A stretch of DNA of 7,560 nucleotides, taken from assembly GCA_021850345.1 (NCBI GenBank), contig JAJZMN010000137.1, positions 1 through 7,560 of the forward strand, given 5' to 3'. Numbering within the stretch: the stretch's first letter is position 1; every line of letters starts with the position of its first letter. Shown here piece after piece: positions 1 to 4,885 of this stretch. A model generated the notes under the pieces. The model worked only from the letters and a program-made list of their open reading frames with translations. It did not search any database and had not been told where the DNA came from. This DNA is from Actinomycetes bacterium. Lineage in GTDB: Bacteria > Actinomycetota > Acidimicrobiia > Acidimicrobiales > RAAP-2. The position numbers and the translations under genes are program-made.

Positions 1-2
1 CG

Positions 3-86
3 CAGCTCGAGTCCCGGGTGCTCGACGAACTCGCGTCCCGGGTGCTCGACGACGAGGGCCATGAGCCTGAGGCCGGCGCCGGCTGA
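3..86 (+). CDS. C-terminal tail of a gene entering from upstream (5' partial, unidentified)
   Basis: An open frame enters at the left edge and stops at TGA 84-86. It encodes about 27 residues: an acidic segment holding two 8-residue repeats (SRVLDELA then SRVLDDEG), followed by HEPEAGAG. The repeat comes from a 24-bp tandem duplication in phase with the codons. The stop lies 42 nt before the stop of the convergent flavin reductase gene, a natural place for a gene end. Too little protein is present to name a family. The main doubt is that short open frames are common at this GC content, and the start lies outside the window. Confidence 0.4.
   Translation, partial: QLESRVLDELASRVLDDEGHEPEAGAG
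11..52. repeat. 24-bp-period tandem duplication, two copies of an 18-bp core
   Basis: The 18-bp core gtcccgggtgctcgacga occurs at 11-28 and again at 35-52, perfectly conserved with a 24-bp period. The period is a multiple of three, and in the plus frame that stops at 84-86 it gives a repeated 8-residue unit. Confidence 0.85.
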
Positions 87-128
87 CGCGCCAGGCCGGT
101 CACCGGGAGCGGGCACAGGCGCTGCGAG

Positions 129-677
129 TCAGTCGGTGCGACTCCTCGGTGGATGCCCCGGATGCAGGTGGCGAGCCCGACCGTAGCGGAGCAGGCCGCC
201 CTTGCCCCCACCTCCTCCGGCCGACGGCTGGAGGAGGTGTCCAACATGGTCGCCGAAGTCCCTTCGGTCGAGGACGTTTCCGCAGACCCAGGCGGCGCAC
301 GCCTCGAGCACGGGGGCGCCCGAGGGATCTTCGTGCCACGCCACCCGGTCGAACTTGTCCGTGCGGTCGCCGGTGAGCTCGCCGAAGAGCGACGCGACGT
401 CGATCTGGTCCTCGCCGAGCAGATGGAGGCCGAGCGCCGTGGCGCGCGCCGCCACGCCGCAGGTGTGGTTCTCCTTGGAGATGCACACGACAAAGCGGGC
501 CGGCACGATGCTGCACTGCGTCACGAACCCCGCCAGGCAGCCGCTGCGCTCGGTGCCATCGCAAGCGGTCACCACGAACATCGGATAGTCGAGGCGACCG
601 ACAATGCCAGCGGCAGCGACAGTGGCCGCCGCGACGCCGCCTGCGTCCTCGGCGTGCGCTGCGGCCGTCAACGCCAA
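129..677 (-). CDS. Flavin reductase-like (FMN-binding split-barrel) domain protein
   Basis: This 182-residue protein matches the flavin reductase-like domain family, which binds FMN or FAD and often reduces it with NAD(P)H for a partner oxygenase. Seen in the sequence: PMFVVTACDG at residues 32-41 as the first barrel strand; SGCLAGFVTQCSIVP at 45-59, the usual flavin-phosphate segment; KENHT at 68-72; FGELTGDRTDKF at 98-109, a recognisable family motif; and LLRYGRARHLHPGHP near the C-terminus. A glycine run lies at 154-158. The frame begins with TTG at 677, 4 nt after the dehydrogenase stop, without a strong Shine-Dalgarno, so translation is probably coupled. GTG codons slightly downstream are alternative starts. 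The domain itself starts near residue 28, so the choice does not affect it. It is the second gene of a two-gene unit. The true substrate or partner oxygenase cannot be told from sequence. Confidence 0.87.
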   Translation of the reverse strand: MALTAAAHAEDAGGVAAATVAAAGIVGRLDYPMFVVTACDGTERSGCLAGFVTQCSIVPARFVVCISKENHTCGVAARATALGLHLLGEDQIDVASLFGELTGDRTDKFDRVAWHEDPSGAPVLEACAAWVCGNVLDRRDFGDHVGHLLQPSAGGGGGKGGLLRYGRARHLHPGHPPRSRTD

Positions 678-681
678 GAGC

Positions 682-1575
682 TCACTTCGTCTCGCGCGCC
701 GACGCGGTGTCGCGGTAGTCGAAGAACCCGCGCCCCGACTTCTTGCCCAATAGACCCGCCTCCACCATGCGCGCGAGCAGGGGGGGCGGCGCGTAGAGGG
801 GCTCCTTGAACTCGTCGTAGAGCGAGTGCGCCACCGCCATCGTCGTGTCGAGCCCGATGAGATCGGTGAGGGCGAGTGGGCCCATCGGGTGCGCGCAGCC
901 CTTCACCATGCCGGTGTCGATGTCCTCGGCGCTGGCGAAGCCCGACTCCATCATGCGGATCGCAGAGAGCAGGTAGGGGATCAGCAGCGCGTTCACGATG
1001 AACCCCGCCCGATCCTTGGCGCGGATGGCGTGCTTGCCGAGGGCCTCGACAGCGAAGCGCTCGGCGCGCGCCACGGCGTCCTCGCCGCTCAGGAGCGACG
1101 CGACGACCTCGACGAGAGGGAGGACAGGGACCGGGTTGAAGAAGTGCAGCCCGACCACCTGCGACGGGCGACGGGTCGCCATCGCAAGCTTCATGATCGG
1201 GATGGACGACGTGTTCGAGGTGAGCAGCGCGTTCGGCGACTCGACCACCTTGTCGAGCGTCTCGAACACCCGTACCTTGTCGGCCTCGACCTCGACGACT
1301 GCCTCGACGACCAGCTCCCGGTCGAAGAGCGCCCCGAGGTCCGTCGTGAACTCGATGCGGGCCAGGGTCTCCCCAGGCTCGGACTCCACCAGCTTGTTCG
1401 ACGCGAGTGCCCGGCTGATCGACGACTCGACACGGCGCCGACCGCGCTCGAGCGACGCGCCGTCGGACTCGACCACCACCACCGATCGTCCCGCACGTGC
1501 GCACACCTCGGCGATACCCGAACCCATGAGCCCGCAGCCCACCACGCCCACTCGCTGGATCTCGTCTGCTCCCAC
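682..1575 (-). CDS. fadB2: 3-hydroxybutyryl-CoA dehydrogenase (FadB2 type)
   Basis: This 297-residue NAD(P)-dependent short-chain 3-hydroxyacyl-CoA dehydrogenase interconverts 3-hydroxybutyryl-CoA and acetoacetyl-CoA in fatty-acid or butanoate metabolism in the cytosol. The N-terminal Rossmann motif GCGLMG is at residues 13-18. Family catalytic residues are present: Ser123 in SNTSS (120-124), His144 in HFFNPVP, Glu156 in LVEVV and Asn195 in GFIVNALL. The C-terminal dimerisation domain carries HPMGPLALTDLIGLDT (229-244) and GLLGKKSGRGFFDY (274-287). As I recall it, mycobacterial FadB2 is very similar in sequence and length. I chose GTG at 1575 because AAAGGAG lies 6 nt upstream. The open frame runs on to 2001, but that extension is non-homologous and overlaps the divergent gene. 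A flavin reductase follows after 4 nt. A 17-bp inverted repeat just upstream of the ribosome binding site may be an operator. Confidence 0.95.
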   Translation of the reverse strand: MGADEIQRVGVVGCGLMGSGIAEVCARAGRSVVVVESDGASLERGRRRVESSISRALASNKLVESEPGETLARIEFTTDLGALFDRELVVEAVVEVEADKVRVFETLDKVVESPNALLTSNTSSIPIMKLAMATRRPSQVVGLHFFNPVPVLPLVEVVASLLSGEDAVARAERFAVEALGKHAIRAKDRAGFIVNALLIPYLLSAIRMMESGFASAEDIDTGMVKGCAHPMGPLALTDLIGLDTTMAVAHSLYDEFKEPLYAPPPLLARMVEAGLLGKKSGRGFFDYRDTASARETK

Positions 1576-1581
1576 GGGGCA

Positions 1582-1588
1582 CTCCTTT
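1582..1588 (-). promoter_or_regulatory. Ribosome binding site deciding the dehydrogenase start
   Basis: Reading the minus strand, AAAGGAG lies 6 nt before GTG 1575-1573. It is a near-perfect Shine-Dalgarno at normal spacing and rejects the 140-residue upstream extension of the same open frame. Confidence 0.85.
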
Positions 1589-1591
1589 CGA

Positions 1592-1608
1592 TACGCGCGC
1601 GGCGCGTA
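1592..1608. promoter_or_regulatory. Perfect 7-bp inverted repeat upstream of the dehydrogenase (candidate operator)
   Basis: The arms tacgcgc (1592-1598) and gcgcgta (1602-1608) are perfect inverted repeats around a 3-nt spacer. The element ends 3 nt from the dehydrogenase Shine-Dalgarno and sits in the divergent intergenic region. It could be a dyad operator for a TetR- or GntR-like repressor, or a leader hairpin near the ribosome binding site. The arms are pure GC apart from the outer TA, so chance formation is possible. No clear -10/-35 pair was found. Confidence 0.35.
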
Positions 1609-1684
1609 CCGCCCACGCCCACAGTGACTTCGACGACAACGCACTCTATCGGCGGCCTGGCCCTGCGAACCTTGGCGGGGGCTC

Positions 1685-1738
1685 GCCGGCGCATCGGTGC
1701 GACGCCGCGATGCCGGCGCATCGGTCTGACGCCACGAT
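1685..1738. repeat. 27-bp tandem duplication (two copies) before the DUF385 gene
   Basis: The units at 1685-1711 and 1712-1738 match at 24 of 27 positions; both begin gccggcgcatcggt, and the differences are two adjacent bases and one later base. The block ends 1 nt before the AAGG ribosome binding site (1739-1742) of the gene starting at 1750, so it lies in that gene's promoter or leader. Confidence 0.9.
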
Positions 1739-1749
1739 AAGGTCGAGCC

Positions 1750-2202
1750 GTGCCCCTCGTCGGAGAGTACGAACCCTCGAGCCAGGCGTGGGTCGCCGAC
1801 CAGGTCGCAGAGTACGAGCGCTCTGGCGGCCAGCGGGCGAACACGCTGCTCGACACGGAGCTCCGTATCATCGTCGTGACCACGCGGGGAGCGAAATCGA
1901 AAAAGATCCGCAAGTTCGCCCTCATGCGCGTGGAGCACGACGGGGAGTACGCGCTGGTGGCGTCGAATGGCGGCGCCCCCGATCATCCCGACTGGTACCA
2001 CAACATCACCGCGGACCCCACCGCGCTCATGATCCAGGACGGTCCCGAACCCTTCGACGCGGTTGCCCGAGAGGTCACCGGCGAGGCGAAGAGGGTCTGG
2101 TGGGAGCGCGCCGTGGCGGCCTTTCCCCCTTACGCCGAGTACCAGGAGGGGACCTCTCGTGAGATCCCGGTGCTCGTGGCCCGCCGCGCCGAGGCCGGCT
2201 GA
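1750..2202 (+). CDS. F420-type nitroreductase-family oxidoreductase (DUF385/Ddn-like)
   Basis: This 150-residue protein has the signature of the deazaflavin-dependent nitroreductase family (PF04075), split-barrel proteins that use reduced F420 to reduce quinones, nitroaromatics or similar compounds. The segment TTRGAKSKKIRKFALM (44-59) corresponds to the basic F420-contacting stretch, usually written RGRKSGKxR. ALVASNGGAPDHPDWYHNI (68-86) and the following TADP are the most diagnostic family motif. Length is typical for a single-domain member. The start is GTG with AAGG 7 nt upstream. The substrate cannot be inferred from sequence. Its presence implies the host makes F420, consistent with an actinobacterium. 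It is divergent from the fadB2-like gene and converges on the membrane-protein gene; the 52-bp gap is filled by tandem repeats. Confidence 0.93.
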   Translation: MPLVGEYEPSSQAWVADQVAEYERSGGQRANTLLDTELRIIVVTTRGAKSKKIRKFALMRVEHDGEYALVASNGGAPDHPDWYHNITADPTALMIQDGPEPFDAVAREVTGEAKRVWWERAVAAFPPYAEYQEGTSREIPVLVARRAEAG

Positions 2203-2206
2203 GCCG

Positions 2207-2262
2207 GCCCGGTCACCCAGGCCCGGTCACCCAGTCCCGGTCACCCAGTCCCGGTCACCGAG
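2207..2262. repeat. 14-bp tandem repeat, four copies, between converging gene ends
   Basis: Four head-to-tail units occupy 2207-2220, 2221-2234, 2235-2248 and 2249-2262. The two middle-type units read gcccggtcacccag or tcccggtcacccag; the last ends in ccgag. Each contains ggtcacc. The block starts 4 nt after the DUF385 stop, and the last unit contains the stop codon of the opposing membrane-protein gene (2255-2257). A G-run follows at 2262-2269. A terminator or slippage product is possible, but no stem with a T-tract is seen. Confidence 0.92.
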
Positions 2263-3490
2263 GGGGGGGTGTCGGCGTCCCTCCGTCGTCGGCATCGGCT
2301 CGCTCAGTGGCCTGGCGCGGTGTGGCACGCTCACGTTGGGTTGCCGGGTGCACGGTCTCCTTGTCTGCCGCCTCCAGCTTCACGCGGGCGGCGATCTCTG
2401 CCGCCGCTCCCGTGAGCTCGGCCTGGCGTGCCTCTCGACGGTGCACGAAGACGAGGGCGAGGCTGCCGATGCCGGCGAGCCCGAGCGTGGTGATCAGCCG
2501 GTAGATGACGGTGGCGACGACCGCGTAGCCCGCCGGGGTGCCCGCGAGCGTCAGCGCGCCGATCATGCCACCCTCGACGAAGCCGATCCCCCCGGGCAAC
2601 GGTGCGACCGCGCCTGCCACCTGTGCGGCCGCGTAAGCGAACAGCAGGGCGCGCCAGGGCACGGGTAGCGCGAGGACTGCGAAGCCTGCGGCGAGCACGA
2701 CGACGTCGAGGACCCAGTTCGTGATCGAGAGCGCATAGACGTGGATGCCGCCTTGGACCGTGGCGCGGAAGTGGCCGACGTCACCGGCATGCTGCACCGC
2801 CCGGCGAGCGAGGCGGAGGAAGGGGATGCGCCGTTCTCGCTCGAGCCACGTCCGCACCGCCACGAGATGGTGCGAGATCGCCACCCCCGCGACGGCTGCG
2901 CCGGTGAGGAGGACCAGCAGGACTGCGAACGGCCAGGCGCCGAGCACGCCTGCGATCCCCGCGCCGACGAGGAGCAGGAACAGCACCGAGATCCCTGCCG
3001 CGAACCCGCCCGCGAGCACCACCCACAGCGCGAGCGGAAGCGGCACACCATGGCGCCGGTACTGGGTGACGAGCCAGCCGCTCGACGGCGCGGTCCCCCC
3101 GGGCACGAGGTTCGAGATCCCGGTCGCGGCGACGGTCAGGCGCACGATTGTGCGACGCGGCATGCGGACGCCACCTGCCACGAGCAGCCTGCGCTGCACC
3201 CCCGCGTACGCGAGGAACGACACGATCTCGCTCGCGAACGCTGCGGGCAGCCACACGAGTCCCTCTGGGCGCACGCGGTGGAACGCGGTCGCGAGGTCTC
3301 CGCGGATCCGGTAGAGGAGGAAGCCGAACGCGAGCACGATGACGATGGCCAAGGCGACTTTGGGGGGCGGGAGCCACCGGGGCCAGTGCCACTTGCCGAG
3401 ATGCCGCGTCGGCGTGCCGCCGTTGCCGCCCGCGGGCGCGGCGGTACCGTCGACGGGGGGAGTCCGCATCGGTCCGCCAGCCTCGTCCAT
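2255..3490 (-). CDS. YbhN / lysylphosphatidylglycerol synthase TM-region family membrane protein
   Basis: The chosen start gives 411 residues with a hydrophilic N-terminus (1-40), about eight or nine hydrophobic segments (near 44-60, 77-97, 113-130, 151-178, 184-206, 248-273, 279-297, 308-325 and 326-349), then a charged disordered tail ending in TPTPPPR. Family marks (PF03706) are NLVPGGTAPSSGWLVTQYRR (127-146) and PLPGGIGFVEGGMIGAL (298-314), the usual PxPGGxGxxE motif. Relatives are flippase-like membrane proteins, some fused to an aminoacyl-phosphatidylglycerol synthase domain. That soluble domain is absent here, so the transported lipid or glycan intermediate is unknown. I prefer ATG 3490 (GAGG 5 nt upstream). 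The open frame continues to 3904 but overlaps another gene and is low in family-like sequence. GTG codons 30-60 nt upstream remain possible starts. Confidence 0.88.
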   Translation of the reverse strand: MDEAGGPMRTPPVDGTAAPAGGNGGTPTRHLGKWHWPRWLPPPKVALAIVIVLAFGFLLYRIRGDLATAFHRVRPEGLVWLPAAFASEIVSFLAYAGVQRRLLVAGGVRMPRRTIVRLTVAATGISNLVPGGTAPSSGWLVTQYRRHGVPLPLALWVVLAGGFAAGISVLFLLLVGAGIAGVLGAWPFAVLLVLLTGAAVAGVAISHHLVAVRTWLERERRIPFLRLARRAVQHAGDVGHFRATVQGGIHVYALSITNWVLDVVVLAAGFAVLALPVPWRALLFAYAAAQVAGAVAPLPGGIGFVEGGMIGALTLAGTPAGYAVVATVIYRLITTLGLAGIGSLALVFVHRREARQAELTGAAAEIAARVKLEAADKETVHPATQRERATPRQATERADADDGGTPTPPPR

Positions 3491-3579
3491 CCAGTCCTCG
3501 CTGCCGTGCGCCTCGGACACCACTGCGTCGACGGCGCGCCGCACGGCGATCCGACCGTCACCTGTCAATACTCTCGACG

Positions 3580-3594
3580 CCTGGTCACACCAGG
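3580..3594. promoter_or_regulatory. 6-bp inverted repeat next to a TTGACA box (candidate operator)
   Basis: The arms cctggt (3580-3585) and accagg (3589-3594) are perfectly complementary around cac. On the minus strand the element lies 11 nt upstream of a consensus-like -35 hexamer TTGACA at 3568-3563, some 73 nt before the YbhN-like start. No good -10 appears 16-19 nt downstream, so promoter assignment is weak. Confidence 0.3.
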
Positions 3595-3669
3595 GGCGCG
3601 CCACGCGCCGAACCTGGCCGGACCGTCCGAAGCGTAGGGAACTGCGGAGACGAGGGGCAATCGAGGCGG

Positions 3670-3723
3670 GCGGGTGCGCCGCGTACGGCTCCGCGGGCGG
3701 GTGCGCCGCGTACGGCTCCGCGG
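3670..3723. repeat. Exact 27-bp tandem duplication (two copies)
   Basis: The units 3670-3696 and 3697-3723 are identical at all 27 positions; both begin gcgggtgcgccgcg. The perfect identity suggests a recent duplication. It lies in the divergent intergenic region, about 95 bp before the basic-protein start. Confidence 0.95.
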
Positions 3724-3817
3724 GCAGAAAGGGCGCGACCACCTGTCGATACCACTGCCCAATCGACGCGGTGAGCTCGCGCGGTAGGCGCACGGGGCGC
3801 GCGGGTACGCGCACTAC

Positions 3818-4087
3818 ATGGCTACCGAACGACAACGGCGAGCGGCCCGCAAGAACGTGGACAAGGCGATCAGCGCCTCGAAGCGCAAGCGGACGATCGC
3901 CCACCTGCCCGCGCGCACCCGCAGCGCGCTCGGCAAGCAGGGCGCAGCGGTCGCGCGGCGCAAGCGAACCGGCGCAACGGCGCCGAAGACCCGCGCCGAG
4001 CTCTACGAGATCGCCAAGCGCAAGGAGGTCCCCGGCCGCTCCAAGATGGGGCGTGACGAGCTCGCACGGGCTGTCGGCGAACGCTGA
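3818..4087 (+). CDS. Small highly basic protein with Rho-N-like C-terminal motif
   Basis: This 89-residue protein has 17 Lys or Arg among its first 50 residues, including KRKR (22-25) and RRKR (47-50), so nucleic-acid binding is likely. The C-terminal part (57-88), beginning KTRAELYEIAKRKEV and containing GRSKMGRDELARAVG, resembles the helix-extended-loop-helix fold of Rho N-terminal or SAP-like domains. I recognise similar short proteins across actinobacterial genomes, but none with a function I can state. ATG 3818 is chosen as the only start preserving the conserved-looking N-terminus. No Shine-Dalgarno is visible upstream, so the message may be leaderless or use a distant site. A chromatin- or RNA-binding role is inference. 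It is divergent from the membrane-protein gene and followed by a region with an ABC ATPase relic. Confidence 0.82.
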   Translation: MATERQRRAARKNVDKAISASKRKRTIAHLPARTRSALGKQGAAVARRKRTGATAPKTRAELYEIAKRKEVPGRSKMGRDELARAVGER

Positions 4088-4125
4088 GGCCGCGCCACGC
4101 TGGACCCGGTGCCAGCCTCACGCCG

Positions 4126-4323
4126 CGGATCCGGCCGGTCTTCTTGCGCCACGTGCCCGATGCGACGGTGCTCCACGGCGACGTGACGACTGCCATCGTC
4201 CACCGCGGTGCCACCGACCTCGACCGCACCCGCCTCCAGGCGTTCGCACCCTGCGACGACGCGTCGCTGTGTGGTCTTCTTACTGCCCGAGGGCCCGAGG
4301 ACAGCGGCGACGGCGATCATCAC
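4126..4323 (-). pseudogene. Degraded internal fragment of an ABC-transporter ATPase
   Basis: The minus frame beginning near 4323 encodes a recognisable ABC ATPase segment: VLGPSGSKKTT (residues 8-18), where the family has GPSGSGKTT, then RRVVAGCERLEAGAVEVGG (20-38), then DDGSRHVAVEHRRIG (42-56) and VAQED (58-62), matching the usual RRIGxVFQE up to the Q-loop (Gln60). The third Walker A glycine is replaced by Lys15 and the leucine after KTT by Gln19. The N-terminal strand region that normally precedes Walker A is missing, and a stop lies 28 nt upstream of 4323. After Q-loop similarity the frame continues without the signature motif, Walker B or H-loop. It therefore looks like a remnant truncated at both ends. 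The pattern is closest to molybdate, iron or polyamine-type import ATPases. No permease or binding protein remains nearby. Confidence 0.75.
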
Positions 4324-4439
4324 GAGCGCGAGGGGCGATCGGCGTCCCGGTCACGACGTCACGCGCCTACGCCTCACGGCCTTGGCCCTGGAGCTCGGTT
4401 TGTGCGCCGCAAGCAACGGGTAGGCGAAGCCTCCGAGAT

Positions 4440-4444
4440 GGAGG
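4440..4444 (+). promoter_or_regulatory. Ribosome binding site of the RsbW-like ATPase gene
   Basis: GGAGG lies 6 nt before GTG 4451 and is the strongest Shine-Dalgarno on the plus strand here. It supports 4451 over longer frames that run through this region. Confidence 0.8.
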
Positions 4445-4450
4445 GACTGC

Positions 4451-4873
4451 GTGGCGCGCGTCGAGACGGAGCTGAACTGCACACCGCACTCGGTGGAGAC
4501 GGCGCGCCGCTTCATCGAGACCGCACTGGCCGTCTGGGAGCTCGACGACCTGAACGCCTGCGCGATGCTGCTCACGAGCGAGCTGGTCACGAACGCCATC
4601 CTCCATGCCCGCACCGCCGTCCGCCTCGTGGCCGAGCGCACTGACAAGGAGCTCGTCGTCGAGGTGTGGGACGGCGCGCCATGCGCGATGGCAGCGCCTC
4701 GACACGCGGGCGTGAGCGAGACCGGTCGGGGTCTCCTGCGCGAGACCGGCCGGGGGCTCCTGCTCGAGACCGGCCGGGGGCTCCTGCTCGTTGACCGCCT
4801 CGCCAGCCGGTGGGGCGTGCGCCGCGTCGGCCAGCGCAAGGTGGCGTGGTTCGCACTGCCGCTCATGATGTGA
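4451..4873 (+). CDS. RsbW-like ATP-binding protein (HATPase_c_2) with triplicated G-box segment
   Basis: This 140-residue stand-alone GHKL ATPase resembles anti-sigma regulatory kinases (RsbW/SpoIIAB-like) common in actinobacteria, which bind or phosphorylate anti-sigma antagonists. The N box is ELVTNAILHA (44-53) with Glu44 and Asn48; the G1 box is VWDGAP (72-77) with Asp74. Relatives then have a single ESGRGLLLV-type glycine segment followed by WGVR. Here that segment appears three times as 8-residue units ETGRGLLR, ETGRGLLL, ETGRGLLL (90-113), then VDRLASRWGVR (114-124) and a final strand VAWFAL (131-136). Without the two extra units the length is about 124, near normal for the family. The frame is intact. 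GTG 4451 has a strong GGAGG upstream. No sigma factor or STAS-domain partner lies in the window, so the regulatory target is unknown. ATP binding by the altered lid is uncertain. Confidence 0.92.
   Translation: MARVETELNCTPHSVETARRFIETALAVWELDDLNACAMLLTSELVTNAILHARTAVRLVAERTDKELVVEVWDGAPCAMAAPRHAGVSETGRGLLRETGRGLLLETGRGLLLVDRLASRWGVRRVGQRKVAWFALPLMM
4718..4789 (+). repeat. 24-bp tandem repeat, three in-frame copies inside the ATPase gene
   Basis: The units are 4718-4741, 4742-4765 and 4766-4789. Units 2 and 3 are identical over 24 bp; unit 1 differs at three positions. Each starts with gagaccgg and encodes ETGRGLL plus Arg or Leu. The array begins exactly on a codon boundary, so the frame is kept. 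Confidence 0.97.
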
Positions 4874-4885
4874 CGCCTGGCGCGC

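Larger units (their letters stand above)
3491..3817. other. Divergent intergenic region between the YbhN-like and basic-protein genes
   Basis: No convincing gene is seen in these 327 bp. The minus frame of the YbhN gene stays open across it but has no family similarity and includes the peptide repeat AEPYAAHPP twice. The region should carry the promoters for both flanking genes. It contains a minus-strand TTGACA (3568-3563) without a recognisable -10, a 15-bp inverted repeat (3580-3594) and an exact 27-bp tandem duplication (3670-3723). Confidence 0.6.

Noticed and set aside
153..809. 218-residue plus-strand frame across the flavin reductase gene
   Set aside because: It is antisense to a clear family protein and spans the gene junction; its Arg/Ala-rich translation is typical of high-GC shadows.
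826..1740. 304-residue plus-strand frame opposite the dehydrogenase
   Set aside because: It is the mirror of a conserved enzyme and is His/Arg/Asp-rich with no domain.
1576..2001. N-terminal extension of the dehydrogenase to a 439-residue protein
   Set aside because: The extension has no family similarity and runs opposite the DUF385 gene. AAAGGAG upstream of GTG 1575 gives a better start and a normal family length.
2207..2262. CRISPR array
   Set aside because: The units are only 14 bp and head-to-tail with no spacers.
2741..3637. 298-residue plus-strand frame opposite the YbhN-like gene
   Set aside because: It is antisense to a clear multi-pass membrane protein and is His/Arg/Glu-rich with no domain.
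3491..3904. Longer YbhN-like protein of 549 residues
   Set aside because: The extension overlaps the basic-protein gene on the other strand, includes a young tandem repeat and lacks family-like sequence.
4003..4323. Functional 106-residue ABC-like protein
   Set aside because: It lacks the N-terminal strands, signature motif and Walker B, and Walker A is damaged, so it is listed as a pseudogene fragment.
4144..4644. 166-residue plus-strand frame overlapping the RsbW-like gene
   Set aside because: It is out of frame with a conserved ATPase domain and crosses the ABC relic on the opposite strand; no family is recognisable.
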